This document shows positions 7,650 through 16,149 of a stretch of 64,000 nucleotides of DNA, in pieces (the first letter of the stretch is position 1; each line of letters begins with the position of its first letter). The stretch covers positions 124,001 through 188,000 of the forward strand of contig JANQLY010000011.1 in assembly GCA_028280345.1 (NCBI GenBank). The letters are read 5' to 3'. The notes under the pieces were generated by a model, which did no database searches, was not told the origin of the DNA, and worked only from the letters and a program-made list of their open reading frames with translations. This DNA comes from Pseudomonadales bacterium. GTDB taxonomy: Bacteria > Pseudomonadota > Gammaproteobacteria > Pseudomonadales > UBA7239. The position numbers and the translations under genes were made by a program.

Positions 7650-8483
7650 TCAGGCGGTATCGAGCCAGTCGAGTTGTTCGACGGCATGCTCAACAATTTC
7701 ACCATTGAGACGCTTCATGCAGTGGCTGCGATCAGACCAGTGCCAGATTTCCAGCACGCCATCGTTCTTTTCAACCAGAGCGGTACAACTTTCGATCCAA
7801 TCACCATCATTGCAATAGACGATGCCGTCTTTTTCAATAAAGTTCGGATGGTGAATATGGCCGCAAACGATGCCGTCGTAACCTTCCGTTTTGGCTTTAT
7901 TCAGTGCAGCTTGTTCAAAAATGTGGATAGCCTGGGCCGCTTTGCTGACACGCTCTTTTAGATAGGCTGCTAGCGACCAGTAGCTGTAGCCAAACTGATT
8001 GCGCAGGCGGTTGTTCCAGCGATTAATAAACAACAGCAAATCGTAGGCAATGTCGCCTATGAATTTGATAAAACCTGAAAAGCGAATCACGTCATCAAAC
8101 TCGTCGCCGTGGATCATTAAAATACGTTTGCCTAGCTGGGTAGTATGTACTGCCTGTTCCCGGATCTCGATGGCACCAAAGGCTTCATTGCAATAATCGC
8201 GGAATACTCTGTCATGGTTGCCCGGGATATAAACCATTTTTACGCCATTGCGAGCCATCTTGATCAGCTTTCTGACCACCTGGTTATGAGATGGTGGCCA
8301 GTGAAAATTCTGCTTCATCGACCAGATATCAATAATATCCCCGACGAGGTAGAGGTATTCTGTGTCAATGGTATCGAGAAAGTTAAGGAGATAATCGGCC
8401 TTGCAGTCTTTATAGCCGAGGTGAATGTCAGAAAGCCATACGGCATGAATTCTGACTTTTTTGGGGAATGGAATCTCATTCAT
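7650..8483 (-). CDS. Metallophosphatase of the PlcP / UDP-2,3-diacylglucosamine diphosphatase-like family
   Basis: A 277-residue calcineurin-like phosphoesterase (COG2908 type). The dinuclear metal site is complete: SDIHLG (Asp19, His21), GDIIDIW (Asp49), GNHDR (Asn89, His90), HGDEFD and GHIHHP. LpxH of lipid A synthesis belongs to the same superfamily but is nearer 240 residues. Longer COG2908 proteins include PlcP, a phospholipase C that breaks down membrane phospholipids during phosphate starvation. Its position next to a glycosyltransferase, a PAP2 phosphatase and an OlsF-like synthase favours PlcP over LpxH. It stands alone on the minus strand, with 94 bp to the convergent transferase. 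A phylogeny with both families would settle the name. Confidence 0.65.
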   Translation of the reverse strand: MNEIPFPKKVRIHAVWLSDIHLGYKDCKADYLLNFLDTIDTEYLYLVGDIIDIWSMKQNFHWPPSHNQVVRKLIKMARNGVKMVYIPGNHDRVFRDYCNEAFGAIEIREQAVHTTQLGKRILMIHGDEFDDVIRFSGFIKFIGDIAYDLLLFINRWNNRLRNQFGYSYWSLAAYLKERVSKAAQAIHIFEQAALNKAKTEGYDGIVCGHIHHPNFIEKDGIVYCNDGDWIESCTALVEKNDGVLEIWHWSDRSHCMKRLNGEIVEHAVEQLDWLDTA

Positions 8484-8565
8484 TATGTCTGCGCAGTTTA
8501 GGTGGCAAACTTAAAGAAAAGTATTAAGAAGTGGTGGTTACTGTTAATTGTTTTTAAATTTTTAG

Positions 8566-9732
8566 TTAAGTCGGCACAGAATCCAGTGTTTGAGTCAGTT
8601 TTTTCAGTGCGTTGCTGTGGCTGAGCTTGTTTTCAAAATACTTCAGTGCATTGCCAGCAAGTGTTTCAGTCATATTATCAGCATCGAGTACCTGTTCGAT
8701 AACTGCTGCGAGGGTTTCACCTGAACTTGGGGTAGAGGTTTGAAAGATGCTCTCAGGGTAGTTCTGCTGAATAGCCTGCGCGCAACTCGTGTTACCCGTA
8801 ATAATTGCTTTTCCTGAAGCCATATAAAGATAGTTCTTGAAGGGCCAGACGCGATCAGCTTTGTCACTGTCGCCAAAAATACCAAGGCAGAGAGTCGCTG
8901 CCGCAATTTCCTGTTGTAGAACTTCTGTAGGCTGCCAGGCTCTTTCCCAACTAATATTTTCAAGCTGGTGCTTACTGATCAGGTTGGCTAGTAACTCGCC
9001 GTCCTGACCATCGCCGATAATTCGAAAGCGGATGTCGGAGCGCGCTTTTAGCAGTCTGGCCGCTTCGGCAATGGTCGCAATACCTTGCAGTGGCACAAAA
9101 GTGCCGATAAACAGGCAAGTAGATGTCTGTGTACTTGCCTCAAAGGGGATGGACGTTTTGAGAGGGGGAATGGTCAGGTTGATGTATTCGCATTGTTCAG
9201 GAGCAAGGTCAAATAACCTGGCGGTGTACTGCATGTTGATTTCAGTATCCACAATGATTTTTTCGCAGGTTCGGTAGGCCCGTCTCTCAAGGCAAAAAAG
9301 TAGTTTTGCCAGTGGAGAGGATTGCTCCACAAGTTTGCGATCAAGCACAATTGTGTCATAGAGAGAAATAAAGGCATCAATAAACAGCTTTGGACGTTTT
9401 TTACCGGGAATAAAAGAGCAGAGAAACGCCAGTACGACACCGGGGTAACAAATATAAACAGTTTGCGGTTTGCTGCGCAGCAGTTTCCAAAAAGCACGTA
9501 AATTATTGAACAGGTATCTGAGCATTACAGCAATTTTCAGATTGCGTAAGCCGCTGGTAGTAGCATCTGTGCCGAGTGGGTAGATAAGAGAAATTGCTCT
9601 TTCCTGATAATGATCCTGCAATAAACGCACTTTGTAATAGGTGTTCGGGTAAGCCTCATTAAAATGACCTACCGATACAATAGCAATGCTGGCTGTATCT
9701 TCAGGTTTTTTTTGCGATTGCGATAAAGCCAT
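8566..9732 (-). CDS. Glycosyltransferase family 4-like protein
   Basis: A 388-residue GT-B glycosyltransferase. The C-terminal half shows the GT4 pattern: CLFIGTFVPLQGIATIAEAA, FRIIGDGQDGELL, and a donor-site region DKADRVWPFKNYLYMASGKAII that replaces the usual E-x7-E stretch. The N-terminus holds a Rossmann-like start (IAIVSVGHFNEAYPNTYYK). The ATG at 9732 (preceded by an in-frame GTG) lies inside the 3' end of the upstream methyltransferase gene, giving a 32-bp overlap that contains a run of eight A on the coding strand. It is the last gene of a three-gene minus-strand operon with the methyltransferase and the UPF0104-type membrane protein. Donor and acceptor are unknown. Confidence 0.7.
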   Translation of the reverse strand: MALSQSQKKPEDTASIAIVSVGHFNEAYPNTYYKVRLLQDHYQERAISLIYPLGTDATTSGLRNLKIAVMLRYLFNNLRAFWKLLRSKPQTVYICYPGVVLAFLCSFIPGKKRPKLFIDAFISLYDTIVLDRKLVEQSSPLAKLLFCLERRAYRTCEKIIVDTEINMQYTARLFDLAPEQCEYINLTIPPLKTSIPFEASTQTSTCLFIGTFVPLQGIATIAEAARLLKARSDIRFRIIGDGQDGELLANLISKHQLENISWERAWQPTEVLQQEIAAATLCLGIFGDSDKADRVWPFKNYLYMASGKAIITGNTSCAQAIQQNYPESIFQTSTPSSGETLAAVIEQVLDADNMTETLAGNALKYFENKLSHSNALKKLTQTLDSVPT

Positions 9733-10465
9733 CACCGAGATCCCGATTAATAAAGAGGTCTTGTAACCATAAAAAGGGCAGGTAGATCGGTAGCACCAGT
9801 GCCAGAGGTATCCTGGAAAAGAACGGGCGGTCTATGCCACTTTGTGCCGAGCGTTCTTCAAGTGTGGTCTCCGTGTTGGGTTTATAACTCGCCTGCTTAA
9901 AGGGGTACATAATGCTGGTTAATGGAAAGCCATAATCAAAGATCTCTACATCACTAAAGCCGGCGTTGGTCAGTTTTTGCTGTAACTCCTCGCGCTCATA
10001 GCGACGCACATGGCCAGCATATTCATCCTGCTTTTGCCATTTGCTTTGGTAGGCGGGTACTGACATAAAAAATTGTCCGGCAGGATTAAGCAACTGATAA
10101 ATTTTCCTGAGTGCCTTTTCGTCTTCTACGATGTGTTCCAGTACCTCAAAAGCGAGTAACACATCGTAATGCTTGTCGAGAGAAAGCTCGTCAATCCCCT
10201 GACGTAAATAGCAAATGTCGTCAAAATCTGAAAAACGTTGCTCAAGCAATTTCAATGTTTGCTCTGAAAAGTCAACGAGTGTGATACCTCGACAATGGGG
10301 CTTCTGGGCCAGGAAGAAAGATACGTCTCCGAGCCCTGGACCAAACTCAATAGCAGAAAAGTCTGTTTGGGGAAGATGTTGCTTAAACAAGCGATGCAGA
10401 AGATTGAGTCGCAACATATAGCGTGGTGCTGGTGCAATCACCTGAGAGAAGAGATGACTAGTCAT
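9701..10465 (-). CDS. Class I SAM-dependent methyltransferase
   Basis: A 254-residue methyltransferase with motif I at residues 40-47 (EFGPGLGD), an acidic post-I strand (ITLVDFSEQTL) and the motif FEVLEHIVEDEKAL common in UbiG/Methyltransf_11-type enzymes. The later segment GHVRRYEREELQQKLTNAGF is shared with the second methyltransferase of this region (12354-13049), so the two are probably paralogs. A hydrophobic C-terminus (LALVLPIYLPFLWLQDLF) may touch the membrane. It overlaps the upstream gene by 8 bp and the downstream transferase by 32 bp, indicating translational coupling. The substrate is presumably a glycan or lipid-linked sugar, but that is inference. Confidence 0.75.
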   Translation of the reverse strand: MTSHLFSQVIAPAPRYMLRLNLLHRLFKQHLPQTDFSAIEFGPGLGDVSFFLAQKPHCRGITLVDFSEQTLKLLEQRFSDFDDICYLRQGIDELSLDKHYDVLLAFEVLEHIVEDEKALRKIYQLLNPAGQFFMSVPAYQSKWQKQDEYAGHVRRYEREELQQKLTNAGFSDVEIFDYGFPLTSIMYPFKQASYKPNTETTLEERSAQSGIDRPFFSRIPLALVLPIYLPFLWLQDLFINRDLGDGFIAIAKKT

Positions 10466-11384
10466 TATCGCGCGTTACTCCATGCAAAGCATAAATGCCA
10501 ACGAGTAAGTCTATAGTAATCGTGATGATGCGATGTAATGAAACTGCCGCAATGGCGGTGAGTGTATTGCACCAGGGCGATAATAAAAGTACAAAAGAGG
10601 CATCTCTTGCACCGAGTCCGGCGGGCAGAATAAAAATAACAAACCCGGCGAGATAAGAGAATGTGCTGATAAAAAGCATTTTCTGGAAGGGGATATCTAT
10701 AGAGAAACTCAGTACGCAGAGATAAACTGCTGTGGCGGTTAATAACCAGCTTACGCATGTCAAAATCAGCGTTGTGTAGTAAGGCTTCTTAATATCTTGC
10801 TCGAGAACTGAGAGTTTATCTTTTAGTGATGGAAATCTGCTAGCTAGTGGTCTGGTGAGCTTCGCCAAATAACCTGGAAATGTGATTACCAATAAGGAAA
10901 GGGCAGATATCAGCACACATGCTATGAAGATAGGTAAAGTAGTTTCGCTGGCCCATAACAACAGGCAAATGATCAAACCTGAATGTAACAACGTCATTTG
11001 TTCGATAGTAGTAGCCTTGATAATAGTGCCGCCAGATTTGTTTTTTTTGTATACCGCAAGACCTCGCATCACGAGGCCGCCAACTTTACCCGGGATGTAT
11101 TTGCCGAGAAAAGCAATGCCGGAATGTAGGCTTGCATCGCGGAAACTGATTTCACTGAGACCACAAAGGTTGAGATTTTTCTGCCAGATAAAGATATAAG
11201 TCAGAATGACAGCGATTTGGATAATAATACTGGCGACAAATAATTCCGGGTGATTTATGGCAAACAAGCTGGAGGAGTCGAGGCTGATAAGTACGGAGAC
11301 ACAAATAGCCAAGGCAACTAATAAAAACAAAGCGAGAACTTTGGTATAAAAATCAGTAGAGCGGGTTTCTGGTTGTAGCGGCAT
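10458..11384 (-). CDS. UPF0104 / lysylphosphatidylglycerol-synthase-like membrane protein (AglD-type)
   Basis: A 308-residue polytopic inner-membrane protein with about eight hydrophobic helices. The conserved core FLGKYIPGKVGGLVMRGLAVYKK is typical of the LPG_synthase_TM family (UPF0104), which includes the flippase half of MprF and the C-terminal domain of archaeal AglD. There is no catalytic aminoacyl domain, so lysylphosphatidylglycerol synthesis is excluded. Such stand-alone proteins often sit beside glycosyltransferases and are thought to move or present lipid-linked substrates. It is the first gene of the minus-strand arm, read away from a 222-bp divergent promoter region. The transported molecule is unknown. 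Confidence 0.7.
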   Translation of the reverse strand: MPLQPETRSTDFYTKVLALFLLVALAICVSVLISLDSSSLFAINHPELFVASIIIQIAVILTYIFIWQKNLNLCGLSEISFRDASLHSGIAFLGKYIPGKVGGLVMRGLAVYKKNKSGGTIIKATTIEQMTLLHSGLIICLLLWASETTLPIFIACVLISALSLLVITFPGYLAKLTRPLASRFPSLKDKLSVLEQDIKKPYYTTLILTCVSWLLTATAVYLCVLSFSIDIPFQKMLFISTFSYLAGFVIFILPAGLGARDASFVLLLSPWCNTLTAIAAVSLHRIITITIDLLVGIYALHGVTRDND

Positions 11385-11606
11385 ACAGGGTGTTGGCGCA
11401 ATTCTGAATCATTGGAATTTTACCTCAACCGGGTGAAATAGCATAGCAAGGCAATTTTTCTCTTTCTCATCAGTAGAAACAGGCAAGGCGGGGTGTGGTT
11501 CTTGTAGTTCCGGGGTGAACCAGTGGTTGTTTGGTGTTATTATTTTCGGCACTTGTTGTATTGTGAAATTGACGTTTAGTCGATCTGACCGGGAGCTGGT
11601 ATTGCC

Positions 11607-12296
11607 ATGAAGCTGAGCATCGTGATTCCCTGTTTTAATGAGCAGGATACTATCGAAACTATTGTCAAAGCGGTTAAAGAGTCACCGTATGACGATAAAG
11701 AAATTATTGTTGTCGATGACTATTCCACTGATGATACGCGCAAAATACTCGAAGAGAAAATTGCCGAACAAGTACACCAGATCGTTTATCATGATTACAA
11801 TCAGGGTAAGGGTGCGGCGTTACGTACCGGTATCAAAAGTGCGACAGGCGATGTGGTGATTATTCAGGATGCCGATCTTGAATATGATCCGAATGAATAT
11901 CCTGCATTGGTCGAGCCGATTGCACAGGGTAAAGCGGATGTTGTCTATGGTTCACGCTTTCTCGGTGGCCGCCCGCATCGTGTGCTGTTTTTTTGGCATA
12001 GTGTGGGCAATATGGTACTAACACTGATGTCTAATGCTTTTACCAATCTCAACCTGACGGATATGGAGACCTGTTATAAGGTATTCAGGCGTGAGATTAT
12101 TCAATCAGTCCATATAGAAGAAAATCGTTTTGGCTTTGAGCCAGAAATTACGGCCAAGCTGGCAAAAATGAACTGCCGAATCTATGAGGTGGGTATTTCC
12201 TATTACGGGCGAACTTATGAAGAGGGCAAGAAAATTGGCTGGAAAGACGGAGTTCGAGCTATTTATTGTATTCTTAAATATAACCTGTTTCGCTAG
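11607..12296 (+). CDS. GT2 glycosyltransferase, polyprenyl-phosphate sugar synthase type (DPM1-like)
   Basis: A 229-residue GT-A transferase. It starts with the family-2 core [14 protein letters not shown], has [10 protein letters not shown], and carries the metal-binding DAD at residues 88-90 in [11 protein letters not shown]. The YGSRFLGG segment and the acidic metal-site neighbourhood resemble bacterial dolichyl-phosphate-mannose-synthase-like enzymes, which load a sugar on undecaprenyl phosphate. There is no C-terminal membrane domain, unlike the paralog at 47179. It leads the plus-strand arm, divergent from the UPF0104 gene, and is followed by a methyltransferase and a GT-C enzyme that could use its polyprenyl-linked product. 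The sugar is unknown. Confidence 0.75.
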   Translation: MKLSIVIPCFNEQDTIETIVKAVKESPYDDKEIIVVDDYSTDDTRKILEEKIAEQVHQIVYHDYNQGKGAALRTGIKSATGDVVIIQDADLEYDPNEYPALVEPIAQGKADVVYGSRFLGGRPHRVLFFWHSVGNMVLTLMSNAFTNLNLTDMETCYKVFRREIIQSVHIEENRFGFEPEITAKLAKMNCRIYEVGISYYGRTYEEGKKIGWKDGVRAIYCILKYNLFR

Positions 12297-12353
12297 CCAC
12301 GCAGTTGTTGCTATTTTTGCATACACACTGAGAGAGAGCTGAGTAAAACCACG

Positions 12354-13049
12354 ATGAACTCCTTTGATTATTTAGGCACAGACCTGGAGGCGATGCTTTG
12401 TGCAGACAACTATAATCAATGGATTTTTGATGCTTTGCAGCCTTATCTTGGCGACAAAATTGCAGAAGTTGGTGCCGGTCAGGGAAACTTCACGCGTTTG
12501 TTGTTTGAGCAGCACCACGGAGAAGTTCATTGCTTTGAGCCCTCTCGTAATATGTTTCCCCTATTGGAAGAACAATTCCGTGATAGTGACAGAGTGAAAC
12601 TTGATAACCATTTCTTTGTTGGTAAGGATCACGTGGGGGCATTTGATACGATGGTTTATGTCAATGTTTTGGAACATATTGAACATGACCTTGATGAGCT
12701 TAAGGGAGCCTGGCAAGCCTTGCAGCCCGGCGGGCACTTGTTAATTTATGTGCCCGCTCTGATGGCTTTGTTTAGTGAGTCAGATCGTCAGATGGGCCAC
12801 TTTCGCCGCTATCGTCGCTCGGGCCTGCGGCAATTGGTTGAAGCGGCCGGATTTAATACACTGACGTGCCGCTATTATGACAGTGTCGGCGCGCTTGGCT
12901 GGTGGGTTAATTGTGTCTTGTTAAAGCGGGGGCTGAACAAAAACGCTGTTTTTGTCTACGATCGCTTTGTCGTGCCTTGGCTGAGACGGCTTGAAAGCCT
13001 CGTGGCACCACCGTTGGGTAAAAACGTGTTATTAATCGCAAGAAAATAG
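12354..13049 (+). CDS. Class I SAM-dependent methyltransferase
   Basis: A 231-residue methyltransferase. Motif I is AEVGAGQGNF (residues 37-46), followed by VHCFEPSRNMFPLLEEQF and YVNVLEHIEHDLDEL. The stretch GHFRRYRRSGLRQLVEAAGF parallels the methyltransferase at 9701-10465. It lies between the DPM1-like and the GT-C genes, 22 bp before the latter, so the three probably form one operon. The target may be a sugar of the glycan assembled by its neighbours. No metal-binding insertion or DNA-recognition domain is visible, and a role in DNA methylation is unlikely. Confidence 0.75.
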   Translation: MNSFDYLGTDLEAMLCADNYNQWIFDALQPYLGDKIAEVGAGQGNFTRLLFEQHHGEVHCFEPSRNMFPLLEEQFRDSDRVKLDNHFFVGKDHVGAFDTMVYVNVLEHIEHDLDELKGAWQALQPGGHLLIYVPALMALFSESDRQMGHFRRYRRSGLRQLVEAAGFNTLTCRYYDSVGALGWWVNCVLLKRGLNKNAVFVYDRFVVPWLRRLESLVAPPLGKNVLLIARK

Positions 13050-13071
13050 TCGAAGCTAGCCGGGAAACACT

Positions 13072-14400
13072 ATGCCTGAACATCAATCACTTCCCCAGGG
13101 AGGGCCGCGTTATCACAAAACGCTGTTTTTGCTTTCGGCGCTATTTTTATTTTGTCTTGCCCTGTATATGAATATGACGGCGGCATTGGTGACCCAGGTA
13201 AACAACCCGATTCGGGCAGACGCCTTGCACTATCATACTTATGCCTACAACCTTCACGCATACAACACTTATTCAGGTGCCAGTGCAAAGTACGGTGAAG
13301 CAATTGTGCCGGATGCCTACCGGCCGCCAGGTTTCCCTATGTTTGCCTCGTTATTTTTTGGTACAGATTTTCCGGTTACTCATACCCTGATAGCTCAGGC
13401 ACTGATTCTGACACTGGCGCTGACACTGTCTTATATTCTGGTTTCGACAATGATCGGGCGGGTTCCGGCCTTTATTGCTACCTTGCTGGCAGTGACTTCG
13501 CCTCACCTGGTGGTATCGAACAGTTATTATTTGACCGAGAGCTTGTTTTCCTCGCTGTTGCTATTGTCTTTTATTTTATTTAGTTACGGTCTCAAGACGA
13601 ATAAAACCGTTTGTCTATGGTTGGCAGGGTTGGCATTCGGTTATGCATCATTAGTCAGGCCCTCGGTAGACTTTTTTATGCCTGCTTATGTGCTCATGTT
13701 ATATCTGTTTTTGCCAAAGGGGAGTAAGAGAATAACGCTGTATTTTGCTTTGAGCTTGTTTGTGATTCCGCTGGTCTGGAAGCTCCGGAATATTGTGCAT
13801 TTCGGTCCGGGTGGGGATTCGCAGATTATTATTAACAGTTTCCTGCATGGTACATATCCCAATTTTATGTACAACGGTGATCCGGCTACCTATGGTTACC
13901 CCTACCGTTTTGACCCGTTGATTCCACAGGCGAGCCAGAGTTTAGGACATGCCCTGAATTACCTATGGGATAAGGCAGCATTAAATCCGATGGAGTATCT
14001 GCTGTGGTACTTCTGGGGCAAGCCGACAACGCTGTGGTCGTGGCAACTGATCCAGGGGGTCGATATCTTTACCTATCCGGTGGATTATTCGCCGTATTTT
14101 GATAAGCCGTTATTTATTTATACTTTTCTTTTCCATTTCTACAGCCACTTTGTAACGGTGGCGATAGGCATGGCTTATTCCGTGTGGATTTTGTTGCGCA
14201 TCTTGCAAAAGCGCCTCGATCTGCGTCAGTTTGAGCCCATCGTTGTGGTGTGTGCGGCATTACTAATTTATATAACGTTTATGCATATTTTTGTCGCTTC
14301 CTTCCCGCGCTATACGATTCCGTTACGGCCCCAGCTCTATATTGTGGTGTTGTTTTGCCTGTTTAGTCTGGCAAGGCGCTACAAAGCTCGTAGCGACTAA
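13072..14400 (+). CDS. GT-C family membrane glycosyltransferase (ArnT/PMT-like)
   Basis: A 442-residue polytopic membrane protein with about ten helices. After the first helix (about 17-35) comes a periplasmic loop with RADALHYHTYAYNL, whose Asp50 sits where GT-C enzymes keep the catalytic acid. The YRPPGFPMFAS motif follows before helix 2, as in ArnT and GT39/PMT-like proteins. It would transfer a sugar from a polyprenyl-phosphate carrier to a periplasmic acceptor, and the DPM1-like gene two positions upstream could supply the donor. It ends this arm. The next 359 bp hold the promoter region of the dcw cluster. The acceptor (lipid A, protein or another glycolipid) is unknown. Confidence 0.7.
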   Translation: MPEHQSLPQGGPRYHKTLFLLSALFLFCLALYMNMTAALVTQVNNPIRADALHYHTYAYNLHAYNTYSGASAKYGEAIVPDAYRPPGFPMFASLFFGTDFPVTHTLIAQALILTLALTLSYILVSTMIGRVPAFIATLLAVTSPHLVVSNSYYLTESLFSSLLLLSFILFSYGLKTNKTVCLWLAGLAFGYASLVRPSVDFFMPAYVLMLYLFLPKGSKRITLYFALSLFVIPLVWKLRNIVHFGPGGDSQIIINSFLHGTYPNFMYNGDPATYGYPYRFDPLIPQASQSLGHALNYLWDKAALNPMEYLLWYFWGKPTTLWSWQLIQGVDIFTYPVDYSPYFDKPLFIYTFLFHFYSHFVTVAIGMAYSVWILLRILQKRLDLRQFEPIVVVCAALLIYITFMHIFVASFPRYTIPLRPQLYIVVLFCLFSLARRYKARSD

Positions 14401-14612
14401 GCGACAGTCAGCAAGCACTGGCTATTTATACTTTTTAAAATCTAAAAATAATATTTTTATTTCTTTTAGTTATTGAACTTAAAGTTAATTGTCAACTTAT
14501 GTGCTTAGTTGTATGAAAAGTTTGCAGTTTTGTTTTTCCTTGCCGGGCACTTTTTACACCTTGTTATAGTCGTGACCAGTTCTATTTTTCCTAACAAAGT
14601 CAATAACTTAGC

Positions 14613-14640
14613 TTGACCCTCAATAATTATGGTTTATAGT
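14613..14640 (+). promoter_or_regulatory. Putative mra (dcw cluster) promoter
   Basis: TTGACC (14613-14618) and TATAGT (14635-14640) are separated by 16 bp and each departs from the sigma70 consensus by one base. The predicted start, near 14647, lies directly before the first MraZ box, so MraZ bound there would cover the initiation site. The leader to the TTG start of mraZ would be about 113 nt. Confidence 0.55.
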
Positions 14641-14648
14641 GTCTCATT

Positions 14649-14712
14649 GTGGTGAAAAGTGGGTAAATGTGGAATTAAAGACCATTTTAGGTCGCTCGGT
14701 GGTGACGAGTGG
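14649..14712 (+). promoter_or_regulatory. MraZ operator: five GTGG boxes in 10-bp phase
   Basis: GTGG occurs at 14649, 14659, 14669, 14699 and 14709. The first three are 10 bp apart, and the last two are also 10 bp apart and exactly in the same phase after two empty periods. MraZ is known to repress its own operon by binding tandem GTGG/TGGGN-type repeats at 10-bp spacing, so this is the autoregulatory site, apparently split in two clusters of three and two. Confidence 0.75.
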
Positions 14713-14759
14713 GCACTAATGGCTTCCACAGGTTGTTTTAATAAACCGGGGAGTGCGAT

Positions 14760-15206
14760 TTGTTTCGCGGAATTAATGAAATCAATCTCGATGCCAAGGG
14801 TCGCATGGCGATCCCGGCACGTTATCGCGACTTGCTCAGCGATCATTGCGCTGGTCAGCTTGTCGCGACGATTGATATTCAGGATACCTGCCTGCGTATT
14901 TACCCCCTGCCGGTATGGCAGGAGCTTGAATCCGAACTTGAAGCATTGCCGAGCACCAAGCCGGGTATTCGTCGTATCCAGCGCCTCGTGCTTGGCTATG
15001 CCTCCGATATGGAAATGGATAGTAGCGGCCGCATTTTGCTGCCGCAGACTCTGCGCAAATATGCCGGGCTGGAAAAGAAGCTCGTGCTGGTGGGCCAGGG
15101 CAAGAAACTTGAATTGTGGAGTGAGGAGCAGTGGAACAGCTGTCTTGATGAGGCGGTCTCCGGCAATTTTGAATTGCCAGAAGAAATAGCATCTATTTCT
15201 TTCTAG
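14760..15206 (+). CDS. mraZ: Transcriptional regulator MraZ
   Basis: A 148-residue DNA-binding protein of the SpoVT-AbrB fold and first gene of the dcw cluster. The two tandem repeats each carry the DxxxR signature: [15 protein letters not shown] near 10-24 and [15 protein letters not shown] in the second half. It forms a ring-shaped oligomer and represses the cluster through the upstream repeats. The start is TTG at 14760, with GGGGAG seven bases before. It gives [15 protein letters not shown], the usual N-terminus of the family. One base separates its stop from the in-frame TTG before rsmH. The weak TTG start may keep the repressor scarce relative to the downstream genes. Confidence 0.95.
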   Translation: MFRGINEINLDAKGRMAIPARYRDLLSDHCAGQLVATIDIQDTCLRIYPLPVWQELESELEALPSTKPGIRRIQRLVLGYASDMEMDSSGRILLPQTLRKYAGLEKKLVLVGQGKKLELWSEEQWNSCLDEAVSGNFELPEEIASISF

Positions 15207-15219
15207 GTTGGGGGACCGT

Positions 15220-16149
15220 ATGGGATCGCCTCATCAGACAGTCCTCCTCGACGAGGCAGTCGCAGCGTTGGTGCAGGATCAGGGTGGTATCTATATAGAT
15301 GGCACTTTTGGGAGGGGAGGGCACAGCGGGGCCATTCTCAAAACATTAAACAGTGTTGGAAGATTAATTGCCGTGGATAAAGATCCGGAAGCAATTGCAG
15401 TCGCACAGCAGTTTTTTGGTGATGATGATCGCTTTAGTGTCTTTCACACTTCGTTTTCCGAGTTGGAAGATTTGCTTTCTGAAAAACAGTTAGTCGGCAA
15501 TGTGAATGGTGTATTGCTTGATCTCGGTGTTTCCTCTCCACAGCTGGATGAGGCGCAGCGCGGCTTCAGTTTTCAGCAAGATGGCCCGCTTGATATGCGT
15601 ATGAACACCGAGGTCGGTATCAGCGCGCGTGACTGGATAGCCAGTGCGGAAGAAAACGAAATGATTACAGTGTTCAGAGAGTTCGGTGAGGAGCGCTATG
15701 CCAGGCGTATTGCAAAGGCGATTGTGGAAAAACGCCACACTGCGCCAATTGAGACCACATTGCAGCTGGCTGGAATAGTTGCCGAAGCGCATCCCGCCTG
15801 GGAGAAAAACAAGCACCCGGCCACCCGGGTCTTTCAGGCGATTCGAATTTTTATCAATAGGGAGCTGGATGACTTGCAGTGTTTACTGGATGGCGTGGTA
15901 GACCTGTTGGCTGTGGGAGGGCGTCTTGTCGTTATCAGTTTCCATTCGCTTGAAGATCGTATGGTGAAGAACTTTATGCGCGATCAGGCGCGAGGTGAGA
16001 AATTGCCTGCAAAATTACCCGTGCGCAACGAAATGCTCAATGTGCGCATGAAGTTGGTTGGCAAGGCGATCAAGGCGAGCGTGCAAGAGGTAGAGCAAAA
16101 TGTGCGAGCGCGCAGTGCAGTGATGCGCGTGGCGGAGAAAGTGGCATGA
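15220..16149 (+). CDS. rsmH: 16S rRNA m4C1402 methyltransferase RsmH (MraW)
   Basis: A 309-residue SAM-dependent enzyme that N4-methylates cytidine 1402 in the decoding centre of 16S r[17 protein letters not shown] opens the protein, followed by motif [16 protein letters not shown], the segment [14 protein letters not shown], and [15 protein letters not shown] near the C-terminus. I chose ATG 15220, which has GGGGGA four bases upstream. An in-frame TTG at 15208 would add four residues. The stop overlaps the ftsL start (ATGA at 16146-16149), so the two are translationally coupled. Length and order match the standard gammaproteobacterial cluster. Confidence 0.95.
   Translation: MGSPHQTVLLDEAVAALVQDQGGIYIDGTFGRGGHSGAILKTLNSVGRLIAVDKDPEAIAVAQQFFGDDDRFSVFHTSFSELEDLLSEKQLVGNVNGVLLDLGVSSPQLDEAQRGFSFQQDGPLDMRMNTEVGISARDWIASAEENEMITVFREFGEERYARRIAKAIVEKRHTAPIETTLQLAGIVAEAHPAWEKNKHPATRVFQAIRIFINRELDDLQCLLDGVVDLLAVGGRLVVISFHSLEDRMVKNFMRDQARGEKLPAKLPVRNEMLNVRMKLVGKAIKASVQEVEQNVRARSAVMRVAEKVA

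Larger units (their letters stand above)
14401..14759 (+). other. Intergenic region holding the mra promoter and MraZ operator
   Basis: No gene is visible here. The first 200 bp are A/T rich. A promoter-like pair TTGTCA (14489-14494) and TATGAA (14512-14517) with a 17-bp spacer is one candidate. A better one is at 14613-14640, followed by the phased GTGG boxes listed separately. No terminator with a T tract is evident for the upstream GT-C gene. Confidence 0.6.

Noticed and set aside
7650..8483. Naming the metallophosphatase LpxH outright
   Set aside because: The superfamily motifs fit, but the greater length and the lipid-remodelling neighbours point to PlcP. The two cannot be separated by motif alone, so no symbol is given.
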